From: Aplysia californica
Taxonomy: Eukaryota; Mollusca; Gastropoda; Aplysiida; Aplysiidae
Direction of reading: 5' to 3'
Length of the DNA: 64,000 nt
NCBI RefSeq assembly: GCF_000002075.1
Contig: NW_004797289.1
Span: 256,691 to 320,690 of the forward strand
Below the pieces are notes generated by a model. The model was given only the letters and a program-made list of their open reading frames with translations, searched no databases and was not told the DNA's origin. The position numbers and the translations under genes are program-made. Shown one piece after another: positions 12,514-23,600 of the stretch (positions are counted from its first letter, which is position 1; each line of letters opens with the position of its first letter).

Positions 12514-12866
12514 GTGGTGTCGGTGGCCTAGTGGTTAGGCTCTCGGACTCGCAACCGTAAGGTCGTGGGTTCGAATCCCATCAGGGACCCGACGTTGTGT
12601 CCTTGGGAAAGGCACTTTACACGAATTTTCCTCACTTCACCCAGGTGGGAATGGGAACCCAGCTATAGACAGCGAAAGATCTTGTCAGTTTGTTAGTGTT
12701 TGAGCGCTTAATCAGCTGCTTGCACTGTATGCTTCCCGGGAAGCTGAGAATGTTTCGGAGTGTTCTATGGTCTGCTGGGGTAATAATATAGTGTAAAGAG
12801 CATAGAGCCTGCTGTTGAGCGGGGATATGCGCAATACAAATGCTATTTATTATTATTTATTATTTG
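12514..12866 (+). mobile_element. tRNA-derived SINE, V/Deu-like body, LINE-type 3' tail
   Basis: The tRNA-like head has GGTGGCCTAGTGGTTAGG (A box) and GGGTTCGAATCCC (B box). The body contains GTGTCCTTGGGAAAGGCACTTTA, a motif shared by several widespread animal SINE superfamilies; I do not assign a named domain. The 3' tail has GAGCATAGAGCCTG...GGATATGCGC and ends in (TTATTA)n. That tail matches the 3' end of the LINE fragment at 20980-21525, which suggests that a LINE of that kind moved it. Confidence 0.85.
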
Positions 12867-13856
12867 AACAGAAATTATTGTGTATTTCAAGGCTTTTTGG
12901 TAAATGGCCTCAACAAAATCGATCTACGTGTACAGCTTCCCTTTCACGACATTTATACGTCTACTCAGTTGTTATACCTTGATTTGAGCAGAAGTTTATG
13001 AGGGCATTTGACAACACAGCATTTCTATTTTGGTAACTGCAGCCGTCTGAATAGATTCAATGTTTCACACTTGACTTTTGTCTGAAGACAGTCAATGATA
13101 CACAACGAAAACTTGTTATCCAACAACTGTCCCTCCTCTTCACACCAAATGTAGCAAAAATACATCCATTGTCACCGAGTTAACATTTGTACTGATGTGC
13201 ACGAACAATTTAATTTTATAATAAAACGCTCAACTTTGTAGACAAGGCACCAGGAGGACAGACTGAAGGCCCATTGCGATTACACAGATTTTTACTGTTG
13301 CTTGCTGCAGCCAGCTTTTTTCCGTTGTTCTTTTCGGCGTTACCTAGTGGTTTTCCTTCTCTTGGACGCTTCCAAACCTCATCACTGACTTTTTCAGCAG
13401 TGTGACCCACACACAGATCACATTTATGCATTAAGAGACAGTTTGCTCTATACAAAATTTTCCTATTTGTTTTCGACAATGACGAGAAGTCACTTTGGGC
13501 AGCTTTGCAAAGAAACCTTCTATAAGAAATGTTTTCTGCTCAGATACTTTCTTGTAGTGAGGGTTGCCTCGGCAGTGTCAGAACAATGCTCTGTGCTGGC
13601 AATTTCATTAACGACAAAAGTGTATCCATTAATGACAATGTTGTTCCTTACTACCATTCACCAAGAGCTGTTGTCCTGAAGAACATATTTTTGCATACTG
13701 GGAATTTCTGGCATTTTTTACCATAAGAAACTTCATAATCCATTCATGTCTAGAGGTGCCCAGGACTCTATTCCATTTGGGTATTTGCCACGTCACCAAG
13801 CCTTTGAAGTGTGCTGATTTTCCTTCCAAGGACAGGGACCAGATTTATATTATATA
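12867..13856. other. intergenic, no gene recognised
   Basis: Contains several 60-90 residue open frames on both strands (for example minus 13216-13479 and 13629-13829), none with a recognisable domain, start context or splice partners. It could hold a decayed exon or mobile-element piece. Confidence 0.4.
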
Positions 13857-14665
13857 CAGTGGAATCCTGTTATAATGAGAGGGTGGGGACCGGAGCAAAA
13901 TGTCCATTATAGCAGGATTCTCGCTATAAGGAGTCCAGCAATAAATTCAAGGAAAACTGTAAAGTAGGCCTAATCTATGAGTTTGGTGTTCTGTTTATTT
14001 CCTTTTGCTATCTCCCCCGATGATGATTTTGTTTCAACATGACCTTTAGGTCTTACTTGATCAAAATTCGAATCAGGTTTATCTAGCGCTAGATCTAGCA
14101 ATGTGGACTGGCAGCTCGGCTTTGGCGATCAGAAAGAAAGGGCTCTGGGCTAACTCGCCCGTTGTGTTTTCCCCCACCCCATCCCACCCTGTGGTGCATT
14201 CTGTCTGCTCGCGCATGTCACACATTCGCTCCATCCATCACATTGCTGTGACCTCTCCATGCCCGCATCGGAGAAGTGAGAGGCATGGTAGGCCTCGATA
14301 ATCTAAACTAGGCTTACGCTGGCTTATCATGCGAGGCGCTCTGCTTGTCTGCGCATGTCAAACCCTCCCTACTCAGTCACTCCGGCCTTTATTGTTGACA
14401 CACATGGGCTCTCCTATTCTTTGTTTCGCTAGATCACCAACAAGTTTCTCAACTGGCGAGGTTTTGCATTATAATTGGCCTATGCACTGTGCACAGCAGC
14501 AGCAATATTCCGCTATAATTATAACCGACTTGCATGTTTGTCTGATAGCGGTATAGCAGTATTTTATTTACAAAGGTAAAGAGGAGAAAAAAACGGGGTT
14601 TTAGAACAGTGTCTTTATAACAGACTTCTCGTTTTTTCCGGACTCGTTATAAGTGGACTCCACTG
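13857..14665 (+). mobile_element. pogo/Tigger-like non-autonomous DNA element, copy 1
   Basis: 809 bp with inverted ends CAGTGGAATCCTGTTATAA (left) and TTATAAGTGGACTCCACTG (right), flanked by the dinucleotide TA on both sides (13855-13856 and 14666-14667), as Tc1/mariner-superfamily insertions are. The ends agree in the pattern CAGTGGARTCC..TTATAAyGAG. No transposase frame. A second copy, in the opposite orientation and carrying an insertion, lies at 37077-39412. The placement in pogo/Tigger is inferred from the TA target and end sequence. Confidence 0.75.
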
Positions 14666-14813
14666 TACTGTAGTTGACAACTTTCTGTCTGTCATCTTCT
14701 TGAGCGGGTTTGTGTGGAGGTAATCCTGGCCTTGCTCGCACTATTCCTTCAATAGATCTATAGTTCTGTTTCCACTCCGCAGAAACTTTCTTCCGTTTTT
14801 ATTTAGGCCGCCT

Positions 14814-15753
14814 CTATTTCTCTGAACGTTCGGGAAAATAAACTTGAACTCTATTTCTCCAAACGGTTTCCGTTCTCGAGATAAGTTGATGCGAATGGAA
14901 TGCCCATGTGTGAGTGTGTGTGTGTGTGCATGTGTGTGTGAGTGTGCATTGTGTGTGTAAGGTGTGAACGGGTAGGGGGGGGGGGGGGGGATTTTTTTTT
15001 ACATGAAAGATTTTAGATTTTGCTGGATGACTAAATGCAGAGGAAACTGGTCACATGTGAGATGAAATGCTTAAGGAGAGCGGTCAACAAAACAAGAAGA
15101 GACAAAATTAAAAATGAAGTCATAAGGGACACCGTGGGAGCAACACCAGTCCTACCACACATTGAAAAACAAAAGGTCAAGTGGTTCGGACACCTCACGC
15201 GGATGCCCTCAAACCATCCAGCTCTGAGACTGAGAGCATACAACATTAAATATTCTGGATGGAGAGCCAGAGGAAGACCAAGGCGACGATGGAGTGAATC
15301 TGTGGCAGACACCCTTAAAGATCATGGGATGTCCCTCCTACAGGCCACACGACTTGCTGCAGACAGACACCTGTGTCTCCCCGCGACACCCCAGGGTACA
15401 AGCGGAAGAAAAAAGTAAAAAAGTAAGTAAGATTAAATGCAAAACAGGTTACTGCCAAGGTCGAGCAGTCTTGTTTTCTCGCAGTACCTTCTGAAGGTAC
15501 TTTCAAATGAAGTATAGTCCGGGAACGTTGCCCTAACCACAACTGAAGTATCTTCAGACATTTATAAAAAAATCTCTTCTAGCTCTAGAAATTGAATTTG
15601 ATGTAAAAAAATGCTTCTACTTCCCAGTCCTCGCAAATGGCAGAATGACAGGATGACGCCTAAATCTCGCAAATAACCAAAAAAATCTCAAGATCGGAAA
15701 CCGTTCGGAGAAATAGAGTTCAACTTTATTTTCCCAAACGTTCAGAGAAATAG
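14814..15753. mobile_element. element with about 70-bp terminal inverted repeats, class unknown
   Basis: The left end at 14814-14883 (CTATTTCTCTGAACGTT...) is repeated in inverted orientation at 15685-15753 (...AACGTTCAGAGAAATAG), with only a handful of mismatches over about 70 bases. The 940-bp element contains a GT microsatellite, a G run and a LINE pol 3' end (15028-15435). No transposase and no convincing target duplication were seen, so the class is open. Confidence 0.65.
15028..15435 (+). pseudogene. LINE (RTE-like) pol C-terminal fragment
   Basis: An open stretch encodes EMKCLRRAVNKTRRDKIKNE, then KVKWFGHLTRMP, GRPRRRW and LAADRHLCLPA. This is the typical C-terminal tail after the reverse transcriptase of RTE-like endonuclease/RT non-LTR elements (the GHLTRMP and R-GRPRRRW blocks). 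The frame is intact to its stop, but everything upstream of the tail is gone (5' truncation). The 3' end is an AAGTAAGTAAG run. A related, longer copy is at 54940-55695 on the minus strand. Confidence 0.8.
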
Positions 15754-16015
15754 TCACTTCGTTTTAATTTTTATTTTTCGTCATGTCAGACTGTCTACAT
15801 TATACTGTTTCATATGCTGTAGGGAACCAGGCTTAGAATGCAACATTGCTTCCACTGTGGGTGGCATATGAGAAGACAGATCAGGTGAATCTGACCTGTG
15901 AAAGGTATACTATGCAGGCCTTTACTTCAGGCTATAAATAATTCGTCTTTTCAAATTAAATTGCGTTGCCAAAGTCAAAAGCATTTATCTCCGACTCTCT
16001 GAATTTATCTTATAT

Positions 16016-16160
16016 CTTATATAATATAGAATCTAGATCTAGACTCCAGATAAATCTAGATATCTAGATTCTATCTAGATTTATAGATCTATATCTAGAT
16101 ACTATACTATTAGTTTGACCTCCTACATTCTAGAGATCTAGATCTAGATGTATAGAATCT
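16016..16160. repeat. cluster of TCTAGATCTAGA-type palindromes
   Basis: About 145 bases made largely of overlapping AGATCTAG and TCTAGATA words that can pair with each other. Just upstream of TMEM39. Similar words recur through the window (about 772, 14085, 16680, 22190, 25310, 43588). Confidence 0.6.
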
Positions 16161-16399
16161 ACTTACTTTGGCGTAGATTTGGTCTCGAAATAAAACTCAA
16201 TGACTCAATATGTGACCTGGCCCTGGCCTATTCTCCAGGTACCAACTGTAGTCTAGGCTACGTTAGAATGTAGGGCTATGTCATAGATCTAATACATTGC
16301 ACTTGTGTCGTGTGATTGTGGCCAGCCACCTCTTTTTATAAGCTTTGGTAGGCTTACCAAGCTTAAAACGTCACACAATACGTCAACGTAGCCTGAGCT

Positions 16400-16766
16400 A
16401 CTTTCACTTTCGAGACTATTTTTCGTTGTTCGTTTTCTTTGTTACAGCTGGTCACCAGATTTTGCATCGATAGCTGTAACTATTACTCGATAAGATTTGT
16501 TGACGGTGCAGTACAAATTAATCGATCCTGATGCTATATATCAAAAGACTTGAAGCAAAGAAAGTGCAATAGCCAATAGTGCAACATAATATTGCGAAGA
16601 ATGCTTGAAACCAGAGGTGTATAGATCTAAATTAGGAAAGATGAATTCGGATTTTTGAACCCTGGATTTTGAGGCGATAAATCTAGATCTAGAGTCTAGA
16701 GCTATTGATTTTGAAGTTGAGAAAAATATTACTGTGTACGGGTATTAACATTCACAGACAGTTGTA
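16400..16766 (+). promoter_or_regulatory. presumed TMEM39 promoter and 5' UTR
   Basis: Region directly before the TMEM39 start codon. It contains ATCGAT (16466-16471) and a CCAAT box (16573-16577). No TATA box at a convincing distance. Inferred from position; the start site is not visible in sequence. Confidence 0.3.
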
Positions 16767-16852
16767 ATGCCCAGTGGCCGCCGGATATTTTCCCGTATTC
16801 AGTCGGGAAATGCCTACTCGTCGTCAGGAAAAAGTGGTGGCTCCGGGGGCAG
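16767..16852 (+). CDS. TMEM39: TMEM39 exon 1 (residues 1-28 and part of 29)
   Basis: Encodes MPSGRRIFSRIQSGN... and a Ser/Gly-rich run, ending phase 2 at AG|GTTAGT. Chosen because MPSGRR resembles the vertebrate N-terminus MPGGRR and because the phase fits exon 2, more than 9 kb away. Confidence 0.85.
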
Positions 16853-19800
16853 GTTAGTTTTCATTAGTCGTAAGCACAAAGTACAAGCCTTTGATTTAGT
16901 ACCTTCTACCTTCGTCTTTAGTCTTAAGTTGGTAATCTTTTAGGGCAGGCCGTCGTTATTCGGACTCGAGTCCGAAAATTTTTTTTATTCGGACTTCAGT
17001 CCGAATATGAAAAAATGTTATTCGGACTCGGGTCCGGAAAAAAGGAAGTGTCTTCGTTCTATAGATCTAACGTTCAGTGCTTCCAATTTTCCTACATTTT
17101 TTAGTTTCCCCCACACCTTGCCGATCCGATGCCCGCCGCCTCATTGATACGCCCCCCCCCCCACCCCCCATGTTTCCCAGTTTCTTTGTTGTAGAAAAAG
17201 GTAAAATTGAAGATTAGCAGACCACCTGGCACCTGCATATTATGAGCTGTGTAAAAAAAAAAGACCGATTCGTTCAAATATACACAAGCCTGTGTCATCT
17301 CGATTGTTTACCAAGAAAAAGTTGTGTTGCTGTGTAGAGCTGAGCATACGGCAACTTTTGATTCCATAGACCAGCGCACAATTCATTACGTAGATCTACG
17401 TCAAGATTAGCTTATTATTGTAATAATGATCAGTTGCCAGGGGGAAAAAGACTGACGCGTATGCGACGTTCAACGCCCGGACCGGTAGTGCCCCCCCCCC
17501 TCCCTGACACGCACACAGCCACACGGGTGCAGGCCGCCCATCCGACCCCGACACACGCTAATGAGCCATCTTTAATTGCTTCGGATGATCTCTTGACAAA
17601 TTATAAAAACTTTTATTAGAAGCGCTATAACTTTTCAGGCCGGCCTCAAATTCATCATAAGATTTACAACTCGGCTCCTGCACAAAAAACGCCTTTTTGC
17701 CCGAAGTAATCCCGGTCTCTACCCAGCCTGAGGCGAGTCACGAGTGAGGCAGGACAGAAAGCCGGAGTCACGAGTCACAGGAAGTCGGAAGTGATGTCAT
17801 GCTGGGCAAGAATCAGAGTCCGAATAAAAAATTTTCATATTCGGACTCAAGTCCGAATAATCACTTCGAATCTTTTACTTTCCCTCCCGTAGCTTCTGAT
17901 CTACCGAGTCCATTTTCACTGCCTGACTGTTGCTAGAGCTATGTAATGTACTGTCCTCCCATAGGGCCATACTATGGATAGTCATACACATAGCCTCAGC
18001 TATCATACGGCCCTCCCTCCTGGGCTATGCGTACTGCCCTTATGCGTACGGCCCTTAGATTTAGATATTGTTATAGAAGTAATATACGGCCTTGGAAATC
18101 GCTCAGCTGGACCGCTGGTGAAACGAAGGAGAGCTTCAAAACAAAGACTGCAGGGTCATCTGAACCAATGTGCGGACTTCCACGGACACCTTTTTGGCTG
18201 AGTGAACTATTTTGTTAGATCTATTCTATAGGCCAGGCATTTTGTTACTTTCCCTCCCATCTCACACTTCTACCAGTTGTCCATTTTCTACTAAATATTA
18301 AATATTGATGCGCTGAATACGAATATCAACTTCATTTCCGTTGCAAATTAATAGTTTTTGAAATATTTGATTGTTCTTAATCGAGATAGACGTGCTTTGG
18401 ACCAATCGGGGGGTTCCAGGGGGGTCTGCCCCCCTGAGGTAAAAGAAAATCTGGGGGGTTACAGGGGGGGCCCCCTGTTTTAACCCATAATTTGATATTT
18501 TCATTTAGATTTGAAATTTTCTTGAAAATAATTGATTTGCAACAGTTTTAGTGGTGTGATCTGCAGCAAACAGTACTGCAGTTTGACCCCTGAAGCAGTG
18601 CCTGTGTGCGGGAGTGAAAGTAAAAATTTACCGATCTATATGATATTTGGCCAAGAGACACTCTACGAGGACAAGATAACTTGCAAAGTCATTGGTTACT
18701 CATAACTTTGACCTGTAATTTACTACGTCATTTTATAAGGAATGCTGAAATTTTCCATTGAAAAAAGGTCAGCGTCTATGCCCATTATAGCTGTGCGCTT
18801 TCCAATCGAAGTAGGTCATCCCTATATATAGGGCCTGCGCGCTTCCCGGGTAGCCCGGCCCACGCCCTTTATAAAAGGCCTTCGTGCTTCCAGGGTTTAA
18901 GTTTGTCCACTTGTAGTGTTCGGTTTGATAGTTTGTGTGCCGCCTACAAAGCCTAGCTTATAATGTGAAGTGGAGGGCGGTACACATAGCCTCGATGCTA
19001 TGCATGCGTACGGGAAGGCCGTACGCAGCCACTTAGATAAAAATTACGAAACTTATAATGTAGCAATGCCCACCGAACGCGTTTTGTTCTGCTGATTTTT
19101 GGCCCCCGCAGCGGGGGTGTTTCATGGGACGCACTAACGCAAAGGTTGTTGTCTTCAACTCGCTCTCACGCCGCTTCTCGTGAATGGATATGAATGAAAC
19201 TTGGCAGCCAATTAGAAAAGAGGTCAATCTCGTAGTATGCAGTTTGACAACATTGTACCCATCCTAGAAGCAGTCGAAAACGTTTGCGAAAGTGGTTGAT
19301 GTGGTGCGCTTTGAAGATTTTTCGGAGCTGTGATTTGTCAAACTGACTGATACGTTGTACACCATTTTTCTTTATTCCCTTAAAATTTCAAGCTTCTTTT
19401 GCCTTAGTCAGCAATCTCCAAGACTCTTTAAAAAAAATATATAAAAAAACTAAAACCACCAACATAACTGCCTTCTTTAAGAAAGTGTGAGCTTGGACTC
19501 TGCCTCCTTGTGGATAAGGAGTAAGAATGGTATCCACTGCAGGACCCTAGCATGCATCGTAAAAGGCGACTAAATGGTTCAACAAGCAACATACAGACGA
19601 CAAGGAAGGAAGAGTTTTCTTTTTTTTTTTTATTTCAGGGTTGGGAAAATTTTGGATATGGGTTTTCAGGGCTGGAAAAATTTTTCACTGGCACCCATGG
19701 TTTCCGTTTTCGAGATTTTTTGGTTATAATTTGAGATATTTAGTGCCCACCGAGCGTGTTTTGTTCTGCCAATTTTTGGCCCCCGCCGCGGGGGTGTTTC

Positions 19801-20633
19801 GTGGGACGAACTAACGCAAAGGTTGTCGTCTTCAACTCGCTGTCACGCCGCTTCTTCGTAAATGGATATGAATGAAACTTGGCCGCCAATCAGAAAAGAG
19901 GTCAATCTCGTAGTATGCAGTTTGACAACTTTGTACCCATCCAAGAAGCAGTCGAAAACGTTTGCGAAATTGGTTGATATTGTGCGCTTTGAAAATTTTT
20001 CGGAGCTGTGATTTGTCAAACTGACTGATATGTTGTATACCATTTTTCTTTATTCCCTTAAAATTTCATGCTTCTGTGTTCAGCGGTTTTTGCGTAATCT
20101 TTAAAAATGTGGGAGTAACTTAGGGAAAAGCGGCATTGCCATTTGCGCGTGCTGGGTGAACGACCGGCGGCTGGGAAATTTCCACTGAGTGACGTCATCA
20201 GCCATCGGTCGCCTCAGGCGCTACGAACGAGGCCCCGCTTATGTGAACCGAAAAGGGGGGGGGAAGGATACTGGAAAACTAAACGGGGGCCTTGATAAGT
20301 AACTTGCATTTGTGTTGCATTTTAGTCACAATACAATAGAGGAAGTCATTTTTATTTGCTTAATTGGATGAGAGAAGAATAGAAACAGAAAAGCAAACAT
20401 CTAAAAAGTGGTATGACATTGTGTTTGCATTATGAAAGCCTCTTCCCCCCTCTTGGGAAAGTGCACACTTGGACCGGTCCTGTTTGCTCTATTTGGAAAA
20501 TTGAGGCATTGAGATTGTTTTTAAAGAGTTTGGTACTTATTTAGTCCAGTCTGGGAAGATAGTCCCGTTTATTCATTGTTATAAATCGTTCACGCGTGCA
20601 TGCTTGAGTGCGCGCGTGCATGTGTGTGTGCAC

Positions 20634-20688
<55 letters not shown>

Positions 20689-23600
20689 GGTAAATATCTG
20701 TTACATTTATAGTATGAGTTGTAGCCACCAACATGCGAAATATTCCGAGGACTTGTAAACTATATTATCTAAACGCATCTTAATCTACCACACAATAGGA
20801 CACTACTGTCCAACAATGGATATATATACAGAGACGATCGTATTTTCTATCACAAAGTGTGCATGCTTTTACTAGTAGAGAACTGGATGTATTAGACTAA
20901 TAAATCCAGCTCTCTACTTAAATTTTTGTGACAAATTGATCCAGAGCATTGCTTAGCAAGGAGGAATCTTTTACGTTGCCAAGTTTCATTCAAATATCAT
21001 GACTTTGGGAGAAGATATGACTGATAATCTTTGTAAACTATCTAAAACAGCTTTTAACACCCTATGTGCCTCCTAGAATGCTCAGATCATCAAGTGACAA
21101 AACAACCCTTGTTAAGCCTAAAATAAATTACAAATCATATGGCCAACGCTCTTTTTCATATTTTGCCCCACTTGTTTGGAATAGGCTTCCAAAAACTATC
21201 AGAGAAGCAGAAAATCTAGAAATTTTTAAGAAGAAACTAAAATCATTTCTATTTTCATCATATTTCGATTAGACAGAATGCATCCAAGCTGTAGATCGTT
21301 GTGAGTTTGTATGTGCGTAGTATGTGCATATGTACGTATGTGTGTATGTGAGTATCTATGTGTGTGTGGTGCGTGCGTGAGTGAATATATGTGTTTGCAT
21401 GAGTATGTAACACTATGTACCTTTAAAATTGATTTGTAAATCCATTATATGTATCATGTTAAGCGCATAGAGCATTGCATAAGTGGATATGCGCTATATA
21501 AATGCAATCCATTATTATTATGATGCGGTGCTCCGATGATGCTGCTGCTTATATCTCTTCTGCGCATTGTGTATAGGGCCTAGGGGAGGGGGGGGTAATC
21601 TTTCCGGCATCTTTACAGCAATTTTCGCACGCATTGTGGTCTTTATGCTTACCGTGTTTCAATTCCAAGCATCAGCGTTCTTACTGTTCTGAGCATCAAC
21701 GATCTAAGCGATCTTCTGTCATGTCCAAGTACTGGAATTTCGAAATGGTACTAACGTACCGGAAACCTTGTGTTACCTATCAGAGCATGGCTGACGGGCT
21801 GCAGTTAGTCACAAGTGTGAAATTTTAAAATGCGAAACACATCAATACAGATAATACGTCAAGCCACTGACTCAACATGTCATTCTACGCGGTATCTCCA
21901 AAGATCATGTAGTAGTGTAGTAGAGAATCTTTTGTGTCTTCACGGCGTTCTAAAAATAATGAATGGGTATCCCGGAATGTGATAACGTCACATCACTAAA
22001 ATTAGCAGCCCTTCAGCAGGTGCGTCGTTATACATTTAGCTGCATGTTGATAATTGTTATATTGTTATTGATTTGCTGAACAGGACATTTGATATCAATT
22101 TCATTTCCGTCGCAAATTAGAATCGAATAGGTCTAATTAAAAAAATATTTGGTGGTTTTTATTATGAAACTAGCCTAATATCACACTAGATCTAGATCTC
22201 TAAGCCTAATTGCGTAGTAACTTTCGGGCTTTGGACCAATTGCGGAGGTCTCAAGGGGCAGTAGTAACAAAAAAATTGGGGGGGGGTGGGGGGGTTATAA
22301 TAATATGGTCTCAGGATAGAAAAGATGGATTCATATCAGTTACTGAAAATTAAGGTTCAGCCACATTTTCTCTGATGTAAGCCTAAAATGGGTAAAAAAA
22401 ATAAAATAATAAGAGGGGGTTTACAGATATATATCAACTCCTAAAACATTGAAAAGTTGACATATTTTCCTCAACACCACTTTTATGCTCATCTAAGTAA
22501 CATGATTCGAGAAACAGGGTGAGTAATTTTCGAGACTCACACATGGAGTAAGTGGAAATATCTAGACAGTGGGGGGATGAAATTAAAATCTCTAAATTAA
22601 CACAGAAAAATGTGGGGGCAGGGTGGTGTCGCTGTCTCGAAATTTGTAGGCAAGATTACTGCCATTTATTTTAATGGTGTTTTGAGATCTATATATGCAT
22701 CTAAAGAGTGATTTTTAGTACAGGGCCCATAGAGGAAAACATTTTTATTACTGGATCAAGATTTTTTGAAAAAATATTTTTGTTTGGTCATTAGCCAGCA
22801 GAGTACCATGCAAAGTTTCTTGGGCATAGAGGTAAATTAAAACATGAACTAGAATTTTTTTAACGCTCACAGATGAAAGTGAACTAGTGTAGCATGAAGA
22901 GACATACACACATGTATGTTGTAGCAGGACGAGACATAACTTTCATTCATTCCACCCGAACAGCTTGGACACTTTCACTGAACTGTTTCTCATGAACTCA
23001 AGTGCGACATACTACACATTTATAACAACAACATTCCTCAACAATTTGGTCTTTAGGTTAGTCACCACTCACCTCCCCCCAGCACAGACGTCTCATGGGA
23101 TCATTGGTAGAGTGCGAGTGGACACACTTGACGTCCAGCATGTGATGTGAGTTGTCTGTGGTAAACCGCCTCTGTAGCTTGCTCTCGCCCATCGGTGTTC
23201 CTAACGGTAGGCTTTGATTCCCGCTACACTGGAGGGCGGCCACGTCGTGCTGGTTGCTGTAGATGGACAAGTTGGGTAGGGTCTACATATGCAGGCTTGA
23301 GGCGATCTACTGAGATGCATTCCGTGCAGCCTCCGATGTCCAGAAGAAAGGTCTTTTCTCCAGGGGTGAGCACCATGTAAGGACCTGTGTATGGTCTTTG
23401 AAGTGAACCTTTCACGGTGTCTGTGCGGATGTAAACATACTTCGCTGTTAACAAAGATGGTGGGAAGTATGTGACTAGATCACTGTTGGGGATAGCCGAT
23501 CTAGGCCTAGTGAACTGTGCTTTAGCTCGAAAAGCTGTTAAAAAATCTGTTGCTGACCGGGCAGATGCTTCAGAGGGTAAAAGATCACCTGGAACGGTCA

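Noticed and set aside
12514-12590. second tRNA gene-like sequence
   Set aside because: Same reason: SINE body motif and LINE-type tail follow directly.
13216-13829. possible minus-strand gene from two open frames
   Set aside because: No recognisable domain, no matching splice phases, interrupted between the two frames.
20190-20197. CRE palindrome TGACGTCA as a promoter
   Set aside because: No exon or start site nearby; a single 8-base word is weak evidence.
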